Below are positions 34,175 through 41,263 of a DNA stretch of 44,155 nt, piece after piece. The stretch is taken from contig JAUJNJ010000067.1 in NCBI GenBank assembly GCA_030448225.1, positions 1 through 44,155 on the forward strand. The letters are read 5' to 3'. The translations under genes were made by a program, and so were the position numbers. Numbering within the stretch: the first letter of the stretch is position 1; each line of letters begins with the position of its first letter. The stretch comes from Phycisphaerae bacterium (GTDB taxonomy: Bacteria > Planctomycetota > Phycisphaerae > Tepidisphaerales > Tepidisphaeraceae). The notes beneath the pieces were generated by a model, which did not search any database, was not told the origin of the DNA, and saw only the letters and a list, made by a program, of their open reading frames with translations.

Positions 34175-35038
34175 ATGCGGATCGATGAAATCCTGGGGCT
34201 GGGGCGACCGGCCGTGTCGTTCGAATTCTTCCCGCCCAAGAGCGAGGAGGGGTTCCGCAGCCTCTACAAGACGATCGACGACCTCCACCCGCTCGACCCG
34301 AGCTACGTCTCGGTCACCTACGGCGCCGGCGGCAGCACGCGGGCGAAGACGGTCGAGCTCGTCACGAAGATCCAGACCGAGCTCAAGATCCGCTCGATGG
34401 CCCACCTGACGTGCGTCGGCCACACCGCCGACGAGATTGGCCGGATCCTCGACGATTTGTGGAACGCCGGCATCGTAAACGTGCTGGCCCTGCGCGGCGA
34501 CCCGCCGGCCGGGCAGTCGAGCTTCGTCGCCACCGAGGGGGGCTTCGGCTACGCGGATGAGCTCACCCGCTTCGTGAAAAGCCGCCACGACTTTTGCGTC
34601 GGCGTCGCCGGGTATCCTGAAGGGCACCCGCAGTGCCTGAACCGCACGCGCGACCTCGAGCACCTCAAGGCGAAGGTCGACAACGGCGGCTCGTTCGTCA
34701 TCACGCAACTGTTCTTCGACAACGCGGAGTTCTACCGCTTCCGCGACGCCGCCCGGGCGATGGGGATCAAGGCGCCGATCGCGGCGGGGATCATGCCGAT
34801 CCTGAACGTGTCGCAGATCAAGCGGTTCGTCTCGATGTGCGGCGCGAAGATCCCCCACCCGCTGCTGACCCGCCTCGAGCCGCTGGAGAAGGACCCCGAA
34901 TCCGTCTACGCCGCCGGCGTCGAGCACGCGATTCGCCAGTGCCAGGACCTCATCGACAACGGCGTCGACGGCGTGCACTTCTACACGCTCAACAAGAGCA
35001 AGGCGACGGTCGAGATCTGCAAGGCGCTGAAGCGGTAA
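34175..35038 (+). CDS. metF: Methylenetetrahydrofolate reductase
   Basis: 287 residues, intact and full length. It begins MRIDEILGLGRPAVSFEFFP, with the FEFFPPK motif carrying the catalytic Glu. SVTYGAGGSTR, HLTCVGHTADEI, NVLALRGDPPAG, CVGVAGYPEGHPQC, DNGGSFVITQLFFD, PIAAGIMPILN and HFYTLNKS follow in the expected order of the FAD-binding TIM barrel. It reduces 5,10-methylene-THF to 5-methyl-THF for methionine synthesis in the cytoplasm. The gene is divergent from nadA across 224 bases, in which no SAM or SAH riboswitch pattern was recognised. The codon before the start, CATAACCC, gives no clear ribosome site. Confidence 0.97.
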   Translation: MRIDEILGLGRPAVSFEFFPPKSEEGFRSLYKTIDDLHPLDPSYVSVTYGAGGSTRAKTVELVTKIQTELKIRSMAHLTCVGHTADEIGRILDDLWNAGIVNVLALRGDPPAGQSSFVATEGGFGYADELTRFVKSRHDFCVGVAGYPEGHPQCLNRTRDLEHLKAKVDNGGSFVITQLFFDNAEFYRFRDAARAMGIKAPIAAGIMPILNVSQIKRFVSMCGAKIPHPLLTRLEPLEKDPESVYAAGVEHAIRQCQDLIDNGVDGVHFYTLNKSKATVEICKALKR

Positions 35039-35445
35039 GCCGGCCGCGGCAGGCCGTCCAACGTCTGCCCACGCCGTCAGAAGTCGCCGCCGCGGTTCCC
35101 GTGAATCGGGTCGATCCACGCTGTCGTCGCCCGCTCACAGGCCGGGCCTTCCGTTGCACCTTATCCCGTGCGAAAAGAGACCACGTACCGACGCGTCCGC
35201 GCCGCGGGCTTCGCGGGGTCCGCGCCGTCTGACGCGGCTCGCAGGCGAGCCGGTTGTACGACGTCACGGCGACTGTACCGACCGTTCGCGGAAAGCGCCG
35301 GGCGGTCCGGGGCGCGCGGCGCACCACGCCCGTTTGTTTGCACGGCCTCGGCCGGTGTTCTAAATTCCTGACACGCCCGTTTTCAGCCGCCCGGTCGTTC
35401 GATTCGTCGGAGCGGCGCACGTCCACCGTTTCCGAGGAGCCGTTC
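35039..35445. other. Intergenic with palindrome repeat
   Basis: No gene in 407 bases between metF and the MFS gene. An inverted-orientation GGCTCGC-AG-GCGAGCC palindrome (35236-35251) with the family tail CGCGCCGTCTGACGCG is the only recognised structure. Confidence 0.5.
35216..35251 (-). repeat. GGCTCGC-nn-GCGAGCC palindrome with conserved tail, inverted
   Basis: Read on the minus strand: GGCTCGC-CT-GCGAGCC followed by GCGTCAGACGGCGCG. The same tail follows the copy at 37059, which shows that the repeat extends beyond the palindrome itself. Confidence 0.65.
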
Positions 35446-36810
35446 ATGGCAGACGCCGCAGCACCGATCGATTACCGCACGCCGTTCGCCGAGGCCGGGT
35501 CGCCGCCGCCGCTCGATCTCGGGCTGCGGGCGCGGCTCAGCGTGATGATGTTCCTGCAGTTCGCGGTGTGGGGCGCGTGGTTCGTCGTCTGGGCCAACTA
35601 CCTGCTCGCGCCGACGGCCGCCGGCGGTCTCGGGTTCAACAACGCGCAGGTCGGGAGCCTCTACGGCACGATGGCGCTCGGCGCGATCGTGTCGATGATG
35701 GTCGCCGGTCAACTCGCCGACCGCTTCATGGCGAGCGAGTACCTCATGGCGATCTTCCACCTCGCCGGGGCGGGACTGCTCTACGCGATGGCGCAGGTGC
35801 GCGACTACGACACGCTCTGGTACGTCTCGCTCGGCTACGCGCTGCTCTACAACCCGACGCTGGCGATCTCCAACTCGCTGGCGTTCGCGAACATCCCCGA
35901 CGCGACGCGCGATTTCCCGAGCCTGCGCGTGCTCGGCACGATCGGCTGGATCGCGGCGGGGTGGGCCGTCGGGTTCCTCCTGCCGGCCGGGTCGGCCGAG
36001 ACCAACCGCCCGCTGCTGCTGGCGGCCGCGTTCTCGCTGGCGCTGGGCCTGTTCAGCTTCATGCTCCCGCACACGCCGCCGCCCGGGAAGGGGGCCGGGG
36101 CGGTGCCGTTCGGACGTGCGTTCCGCCTGCTGCTCGATCCCGGGTTCGCGGTCTTCTTCGGCATCAGCTTTTTCATCACGATCGCGCTGGCGTTCTACTA
36201 CGGCTTCGCCGGCGCGTTCCTCGGTAGCCTGGGGGTGGAGAAGATCTCGGTCGTGATGAGCCTCGGGCAGTTCTCCGAGATCGCGTTCATGCTCCTGCTC
36301 CCGATCGCGCTGCGGCGCCTCGGGATGAAGTGGGTGCTCGCCGTCGGCATGGCGGCGTGGGCCGTGCGCTACGGGCTGTTCAGCGTGGGGCGGCCCTACG
36401 CGCTGGTGGTGCTCGGCGTGCTGCTGCACGGCGTGTGCTTCGACTTCTTCCTCGCCGCAGGGTTCATCCACACCGACAACAAGGCCCCGGCCGCCATCCG
36501 CGGGTCGGCGCAGGCGCTGTTCAGCTTCCTCACCTACGGCGTGGGCATGTGGCTCGGCAACATCATCTCCGGGCAGATCGTGCAGTCGTACACGAAGGAA
36601 GTGGCCGGCCCGGCCGGCGTGCAACAGGTGGTGGATTGGACGACCGTCTGGATGATCCCGGCGGCCGGCGCGATCGCCTGCCTCGTGCTGTTCGCCCTGC
36701 TGTGGCGCGACACGCCGGGCAAGCTCGAGGAGGAAGTGCAGGACGCCCGCGGCTTCCCGATCGAGCCGGTGGCGGTCACGCCGGCGACGGTGGAGTCGGA
36801 ACGCGCGTGA
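35446..36810 (+). CDS. MFS transporter, nucleoside:H+ symporter-like (NupG/XapB type)
   Basis: 454 residues from ATG 35446, with GAGGAG (35434-35439) 6 bases ahead. Twelve membrane helices are expected: LSVMMFLQFAVWGAWFVVWA in TM1, then YGTMALGAIVSMMVAGQLAD, RFMASEYLMAIFHLAGAGLL, FSLALGLFSFML, FAVFFGISFFITIALAFYYG and AWAVRYGLFSVGRPYALVVL. The WGAWF start, the DRFMASEYLM loop and the RYGLF helix match the NupG/XapB nucleoside permease family that is common in planctomycetes. The substrate is inferred as nucleosides or a similar small molecule. A strong terminator hairpin follows 46 bases after the stop. Upstream in-frame codons overlap a repeat and were excluded. Confidence 0.9.
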   Translation: MADAAAPIDYRTPFAEAGSPPPLDLGLRARLSVMMFLQFAVWGAWFVVWANYLLAPTAAGGLGFNNAQVGSLYGTMALGAIVSMMVAGQLADRFMASEYLMAIFHLAGAGLLYAMAQVRDYDTLWYVSLGYALLYNPTLAISNSLAFANIPDATRDFPSLRVLGTIGWIAAGWAVGFLLPAGSAETNRPLLLAAAFSLALGLFSFMLPHTPPPGKGAGAVPFGRAFRLLLDPGFAVFFGISFFITIALAFYYGFAGAFLGSLGVEKISVVMSLGQFSEIAFMLLLPIALRRLGMKWVLAVGMAAWAVRYGLFSVGRPYALVVLGVLLHGVCFDFFLAAGFIHTDNKAPAAIRGSAQALFSFLTYGVGMWLGNIISGQIVQSYTKEVAGPAGVQQVVDWTTVWMIPAAGAIACLVLFALLWRDTPGKLEEEVQDARGFPIEPVAVTPATVESERA

Positions 36811-36855
36811 ACGAACTCTGGCGGGTGGGGCGTTTGGCATTCGGTGAAGGTCCAT

Positions 36856-36901
36856 GGCCGGGTGCGCGGATTGTTCTTCGCGCACCCGGCCCTGTCGTTT
36901 T
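36856..36901 (+). terminator. Intrinsic terminator after MFS gene
   Basis: GGCCGGGTGCGCG (36856-36868) and CGCGCACCCGGCC (36879-36891) form a perfect 13-bp stem with a 10-base loop, followed by CTGTCGTTTT. This is the best terminator in the window. Confidence 0.88.
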
Positions 36902-36981
36902 GAAAGACGAAGATGCGCCGAACGTGTGGGCCCCTCGCCCTTGAACGCACGGTCGAGGTGTGACGCCCTGTTTAGTGCCCA

Positions 36982-37049
36982 TCCGAACAACCCGACATCC
37001 CCCGTTTCGCCGCGGGCCCGCAGGGCCCGTTGTGGGTGACTCGGGTAGG
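36982..37049 (+). repeat. Structured repeat, CCCCCGTTTCGCCGC family, copy 2
   Basis: TCCGAACAACCCGACATCCC then CCGTTTCGCCGCGGGCCCGC and AGGGCCCGTTGTGG, ending CTCGGGT, correspond base for base with 10311-10377. Changes fall mostly in loops or conserve pairing (CCGCAG...CTGCGG against CCGCGG...TTGTGG). Confidence 0.65.
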
Positions 37050-37100
37050 CACTTAGCAGGCTCGCTCGCGACCCGCGTCAGACGGCGCGCCAGGGGTGAC
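37050..37100 (+). repeat. GGCTCGC-type palindrome with tail GCGTCAGACGGCGCG
   Basis: GGCTCGC-TC-GCGACCC (37059-37074), GCGTCAGACGGCGCG and CCAGGGGTGACGCC make up the fullest copy of this family here. It abuts the structured repeat that ends at 37049. Confidence 0.6.
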
Positions 37101-37157
37101 GCCCGCTGCCCGATGGCGCCAATACGGGACCCAGTGAAGTTCGGAACGAGTCGGCGC

Positions 37158-37310
37158 ATCGATCCGGGGCGGCGCTGCGCTCTGCCCCGGCGCGGCGTGG
37201 GACGTGTCATCCCGCGCGTCCGCGCCGCACGACGTGACGAATGCACCGTCGTGCACCGACACGTTTGGTCGTCAGAGCACTTACTCCCTCTCCCCCGTAC
37301 CCAGCGGTGT
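37158..37310 (+). repeat. 150-base repeat unit, copy 1 (ATCCGGGGCGG...GTGCACCGAC...CTCTCCCCC)
   Basis: This unit recurs at 37597-37730 about 440 bases downstream. Both contain GATCCGGGGCGG, GCTGCGCTCTGCCCCGGCG, CGCGCCGCACGACG, TCGTGCACCGACAC, GTCAGAGC and CTCCCTCTCCCCCGTACCC in that order, with substitutions and small indels between them. It is not coding in any frame that looks like a protein. Confidence 0.75.
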
Positions 37311-37400
37311 TGGACGTGTGCTCCTCGCCCCCTTGCCCCTCGTCGGTCGATTGATGTGGCCGCACATTTGGAGCGTCCAAACGTACCGCGTTCAGCAGGT

Positions 37401-37483
37401 TGTCATCCTGAGCCGCAGCGAAGGGGATCTCCCCGGTTCTCGCTGGAACCGCGGGAGATCCTTCGCTGCGGCTCAGGATGACA
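37401..37483 (+). repeat. Long REP-like hairpin TCATCCTGAGCCGCAGCGAAGG
   Basis: TGTCATCCTGAGCCGCAGCG at the left pairs over about 30 bases with CGCTGCGGCTCAGGATGACA at the right. The loop is CCGGTTCTCGCTGGAACC-like and can itself pair. This hairpin is a well-known type of dispersed repeat in several bacterial phyla. Confidence 0.8.
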
Positions 37484-37596
37484 TTCCTCGCGGACCGGCA
37501 CTTTTGGAAGCTCTTCGTCTAGCCCGGCTCGCCTGCGAGGCCGGTCAGAACGGCTTGCGCGAATACGAATCTGCCAAATCGAAAGGCGTCTGCGTG

Positions 37597-37730
37597 CCGA
37601 TCCGGGGCGGTGCTGCGCTCTGCCCCGGCGTGGCACGTCATCATCGCGCGTGCGCGCCGCACGACGCAACAAATGCCCCATCGTGCACCGACACCTTTCG
37701 TCGGTCAGAGCGCCTCCCTCTCCCCCGTAC
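37597..37730 (+). repeat. 150-base repeat unit, copy 2
   Basis: Counterpart of 37158-37310, see shared blocks there. Differences include CAACAAATGCCCC against TGACGAATGCACC and CTTTCGTCGGTCAG against GTTTGGTCGTCAG. It is followed directly by another CTCTCCCCCGTACCC/GGGGGGAGAGGGC hairpin (37717-37750). Confidence 0.75.
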
Positions 37731-37915
37731 CCGGGGGGAGAGGGCAGGGGGTGAGGGCGGAACCCGGGGGCGGTGGGGGTGGTGGGGTGGTGGGGTGGTT
37801 GAGTGGTGGCGTGGGAAGGCGGGGGCACTCCCGCCACCCACCACTCCACAACCTCTTCCGCTCGGCCCCTCACCCTAACCCTCTCCCCCGCGTACGGGGG
37901 AGAGGGGACCGGACG
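37715..37915 (+). repeat. CTCTCCCCC/GGGGAGAGGG hairpins and GGTGGTGG tract
   Basis: Two CTCTCCCCC-type hairpins (about 37717-37760 and 37866-37910) flank a GGGTGGTG-word tract (about 37768-37815) that is answered by CCACCCACCACTCC (37830-37850). The outer parts GTGAGGG (37757) and CCCTCACCCT (37867) can also pair, so the whole 200 bases may form one long interrupted hairpin. Confidence 0.7.
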
Positions 37916-38004
37916 GCCGCCGCATTTCCCGATGGCCGCGCCCTCACGTCTCGGCGTCGGCGGTGCGGGTGCGGCTTGCCGCCTCGCTTCACCTCGCGCA
38001 AGAA

Positions 38005-38034
38005 GAAGCCCCCATCCTTTCGGACGGGGGCTTC
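38005..38034 (-). terminator. Intrinsic terminator after RRM gene
   Basis: On the minus strand GAAGCCCCCGTCC-GAAA-GGATGGGGGCTTC is a 13-bp stem with one G-T pair and a GAAA tetraloop, followed by TTCTTCTT. It lies 38 bases after the RRM stop codon. Confidence 0.85.
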
Positions 38035-38072
38035 GTTGATGGTTGAGGAATGGCGGGAGACCGCGGGCCGGG

Positions 38073-38509
38073 TCAGTACCGGTCGCGGCCGCCGCCGCCG
38101 CCGCCGCTGCGGCCGCCGCCGTAGCCGCCGCCGCCCCCGCTGCGGCCCCCGCCGCCGCCGCCGTAGCCGCCGCCCCCGCCGCTGCGGCCCCCGCCGCCGT
38201 ATCCGCCGCCGCCGCTGCGGCGCCGCCGCCGCCGTAGCCGCCGCCGCCCCCGCCGCGGTCCTCGCGGGGCTTGGCCTCGTTCACGGTCAGCGCGCGGCCG
38301 CCGTGCTGCTGGCCGTTGAGGGCGGCGATGGCCGCCTCGGCCTCGCCGTCATCGGCCATCTCGACGAAGCCGAAGCCCTTGCCCGGCCGGTGTCGCGGTC
38401 GTTGATGACCTGCGCCCGACAGCACCTGCCCGTGCTGCGAGAACAGTTGCTCCAGTTCCGAGCTATCGACCTGATAGCTCAGGTTCCCGACATACAGCTT
38501 CTTGGCCAT
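38073..38509 (-). CDS. RRM-type RNA-binding protein with glycine-rich tail (frameshifted)
   Basis: About 145 residues from ATG 38509: MAKKLYVGNLSYQVDSSELE includes RNP2 (LYVGNL) and KGFGFVEM is RNP1, so it is a single RRM of about 80 residues. ALTVNEAKPRE closes it. The tail is made of YGGGGG/RSGGGG repeats ending GGGGRDRY. Such Rbp proteins bind single-stranded RNA and are often cold-induced, as in cyanobacteria. One pair of compensating frameshifts lies near 38390-38420 and another in the Gly-rich part near 38215. A promoter at 38765-38792 would give a leader of about 250 bases, and a terminator follows at 38005-38034, so the gene stands alone. Confidence 0.88.
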
Positions 38510-38764
38510 TGCGGCTCTCTAAACACGGAACGCAAGGGTCGTCGAAGCGCTAGGACGCACCCTCGCCACGGCCCGATAATCGCGGACGGTTCTTTCCGGG
38601 CCGAACTGAAAGAGGTTGAAACGCCAACCGATGCGGGGAGGGTCGGAGACGAGCCCGGCGACGTGCCGGGCGCCCCAACTTGCGAACCGGAACGGGGAGG
38701 AATGAACGAACACGAAGCAGTCTTCCTGATGCCGATCGACGAAACCCGCCACCTGCCAACGGAA

Positions 38765-38792
38765 ACTATATTTCCGGTTTTCGCCGCCGCAA
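38765..38792 (-). promoter_or_regulatory. Putative promoter of RRM gene
   Basis: On the minus strand TTGCGG (38792-38787), 16 bases, TATAGT (38770-38765). The predicted transcript starts near 38758, leaving a leader of about 250 bases before the ATG at 38509. No gene lies in between. Long leaders are common for cold-inducible RNA-binding genes. Confidence 0.5.
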
Positions 38793-38888
38793 GGGAAAAC
38801 CGGCAAAAGATTCCCGCGGCTTCACGGGTTGGAGCACACCGGGTTTCCAGTAGGAGAAGCCCTTAAAGTGGCTGGCGGGACGTCGGAG

Positions 38889-39086
38889 TTGAACCACGGA
38901 GACACGGAGACACGGAGGTAGGAAGAGCATACGAGGATGGCGGATCGGAGGATGGAGGATGGCAGAAGGGGAGTGACCGCGCGTCCCGTCTTCGGCCATC
39001 CTCCATCCTCTATCTTCCATCCTCCAGCCTCCATCCTCGTCTTCTCTTTCCCGACCTCCGTGTCTCCGTGTCTCCGTGGTTCAATT
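38889..39086 (+). repeat. Hairpin repeat with CCACGGAGACACGG arms, copy C, containing GGATGGA words
   Basis: GAACCACGGAGACACGGAGA at the left pairs with TCTCCGTGTCTCCGTGGTTC at the right. Inside, GGATGGCGGATC/GGATGGAGGATGG faces CCATCCTCCATCC. The element ends 9 bases before the dehydrogenase stop codon, mirroring copy B next to trpE. Confidence 0.88.
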
Positions 39087-39094
39087 CTTCCCGA

Positions 39095-40293
39095 TCACTT
39101 CTCGTCGGCAGGAACGATGCGGTAGACCGGGCCGTTGGCGTCGCAGAGGAACGGCTCGCCGCCGGCGTCGAGGCCGAAGCTGCTCGGCTGGGTCGGCGTT
39201 GGCCGCCGTTGCGGGCGAGGTCCTTCGGGTCGATCAGCAGGGCGTGGGCGAGCACCTTGCCGCCCTGGTACTTCAGGCCCCAGATGCGGCCGTCGGAGTA
39301 GTCGGCGAACAGGTACCACCCGACGAGCGGGATCTTTTCCCGCGGTACACGACGCCGCCGGTCACGCTGGCGGCGGTGCGGTTGTGGAGTACTCGAAGAT
39401 CGGGTCGATCGTCTTGGGCGGGTTCGGCACCGGGTGGAGGTCGTGCAGCCCCTCGCGGATGCGCCAGCCGTAGTTGCCGCCCTTGGTGATCACGTCGATC
39501 TCCTCCCACAACTCCTGCCCGACGTCCGCCGCGTAGAGCACGCCGGTGGCGGGTCGAACGCGTAACGCCACGGGTTACGCAGGCCTCGCCCAGATCTCCG
39601 GCGCGTAGCCGCGTCGCCGACGAACGGGTTGTCCTTCGGCACGGCGTACTTCTCGCGGCGTGACGTCGATCCGCAGCATCTTCCCCAGGAGCGACTTGGT
39701 GTTCTGCCCGTGCCCCTGCGGGTCGTGCATACGCCGCCGTCGCCGGTGCCGACGTAGAAGGTAGCCGTCGGGGCCGAACGCGAGGTGCCCGCCGTTGTGG
39801 TTCGGGTAGGGCTGGTCGATCGTGAGCACGACGCGTTCGGTCGCGAGGTCGACGCGGTCGCCCGCCTCGACCTTGAACTCCTGGAGACGAACGTCTTGAG
39901 GTTCGGGCAACTGGCCGTGTAGTTGACGTAGAGCAGGCCGTTCTCGGCGAACTTCGGGTGGAAGGCGAGCCCGAGCAGCCCGCACTCGTACTCGACGAAG
40001 ACCGCCTTCGACAGATCGAGGTACGGCGCCGTCTTGGCCGGGGTGCCGGCGTCGTCGAGCAGCAGCACCCGCCCGGTCTGCTCGACCGCCAGCAGGCGAC
40101 CGTGGGGTCGGGAAGGATCGCCACCGGCCGGTCGAGGCTTGCGGATGAACCGCTCGAGCCGGATGCGCGGCGCCGGCGCGGCGGCGGCGGCGTCCTGAAT
40201 CTCCGTCGTCGGCGTCTCGCCACGCGCACAGCGCGGCGGCGGCGGCGAGGAACAGCGTCAGCAGGGGATGAAGAGCGTAAGGTGGCTTCGCAT
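39095..40293 (-). CDS. PQQ-dependent sugar dehydrogenase-like protein (glucose/sorbosone dehydrogenase family; frameshifted)
   Basis: ATG 40293 opens MRSHLTLFIP with a signal peptide LLTLFLAAAAALCAW. The beta-propeller motifs follow in order across several frames: VLLLDDAGTPAK, CGLLGLAFHPKFAENGLLYV, YPNHNGGHLAFGPDGYLYVG, GLRNPWRYAFDP, LYAADVGQELWEEID, KGGNYGWRIREGLHD, VTGGVVYRG, GWYLFADYSDGRIWGL and PVYRIVPADEK. These are hallmarks of GSDH/YliI-type proteins, six-bladed propellers that use PQQ to oxidise aldoses in the periplasm. Whether PQQ binds here is inferred. About eight small frameshifts break it, while every blade is present, so sequence error is favoured. Its stop lies beside hairpin repeat copy C. 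Confidence 0.85.
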
Positions 40294-40335
40294 AGAGGGC
40301 GTCTTCGGGTGGACAAGGTCGCCGTCGCCGGGACC

Positions 40336-40362
40336 GGCGTGGCCGCTTCAGCGGGCACCTCC
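40336..40362 (+). repeat. Repeat GTGGCCGCTTYAGCGGGCAC, copy 2
   Basis: GGCGTGGCCGCTTCAGCGGG followed by CACCTCC, the counterpart of 29922-29948. It lies upstream of the dehydrogenase gene and before the carbonic anhydrase-like gene, that is, in their shared divergent region. Confidence 0.65.
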
Positions 40363-40480
40363 GCGGTCGACGCCCGCCCCGTGGCGCGCGCGGCCCGTTC
40401 CGCCCGATCTTATCGGACGCGCCGCGCCGGGCCAGCCGGATGTGACGCGGGCGGGCCGAGCGGGTATGGTGCCAGCCCCG

Positions 40481-41071
40481 ATGGAAGCCTTTGATCCCCG
40501 TCACCACGCCCGACAGATTCCCCGGCCTACCGCGACACGCCGATCGGGCTGCTGCTCGAGTACCACAACCTCGGGCGCGTTCGACCCGTACGTCCGCGCC
40601 CGCCTGCTGATCGGCATGTGCATGGACAACCGCAAGGTGCTCCGCACGCCCGACAACTTCGCCTACGTGATCCGCGGCGGCGGCGCGAACACTGCGCCAT
40701 AGCGAGTTCAAGGTGTCGTTCGCGATCGCCGTGGGCGCGCCGAGGCGATCGCGGTCGTCGGGCACACGAACTGCGGCATGTCCGGCCTGGCCGCGCCGCG
40801 ACGCGTTCGTGCAGGGCCTGGTCGACAACGCCGGGTGGGCGCGCGACCGGGCCGAGGAGCACTTCAACCAGTTCGCCCCGATGTTCGAGATCGGCGACGC
40901 GGCCGAGTTCGTCGTCGGCGAGGCCCGCCGGCTCAACACCGCTATCCGAAGATCCTCGTCGCCCCGATGATGTACCGCGTCGAGGACAACCGCCTGTACC
41001 TCGTGCGGGAGAGGGTGAGGGGGAGTGGGGAGTGGCAGAGTGGGGGAGTGGGGAGTGGGGAGTGGGGGTAA
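40481..41071 (+). CDS. Beta-carbonic anhydrase-like protein (frameshifted; repeat-encoded C-terminus)
   Basis: About 195 residues from ATG 40481 (MEAFDPRHHA). Zinc-site motifs of beta-carbonic anhydrases are visible: C-x-D-x-R in LIGMCMDNRKVLR, then NFAYVIRGGGAN, SEFKVSFAIAVG, and H-x-x-C in VGHTNCGMSGLA. The later FVQGLVDNAGWARDRAEEHF and ILVAPMMYRVEDNRLYLV fit the divergent subgroup common in planctomycetes. These enzymes interconvert CO2 and bicarbonate; activity is inferred from conserved ligands. About four frameshifts occur. After LYLVRE the reading enters a GGAGTGG heptamer tract that supplies RGSGEWQSGGVGSGEWG and the stop, so the natural C-terminus has been replaced or extended. Confidence 0.8.
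41014..41070 (+). repeat. Heptamer tandem repeat (GGAGTGG) at end of carbonic anhydrase-like gene
   Basis: GGAGTGG units with period 7 recur between about 41021 and 41065 with one insertion (CAGAGTGGG). On the coding strand they give the repeating GSGEW. No facing inverted tract was seen. The stop codon of the carbonic anhydrase-like frame (41069-41071) comes directly behind it. Confidence 0.75.
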
Positions 41072-41263
41072 AGAGTGGTGGTGGTGCGGTGGTGGAGTCG
41101 CGGAAGACGGATTCGTCGGAACGCTAGCTGCGCTTCCACGCCGGTCCAGGGCGTAGGCGCCGGCGGGATTCTTCGGGATAGTCTGGCACGCACTGACGCT
41201 CCGGGCCCCGTGTGAAGATGCGGTGGAGGTCGTTCCACCACACTCATCACGAATACCCAACTC

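Noticed and set aside
37204..38866. Several open frames in the 37-38 kb region
   Set aside because: They translate repeat units (the same SVHDGAF-type peptide appears from both 150-base copies) and the glycine-rich antisense strand of the RRM gene.
3479..39086. Insertion sequences for hairpin copies A, B and C
   Set aside because: No transposase frame inside and no clear target-site duplication; kept as non-autonomous or non-mobile hairpin repeats.
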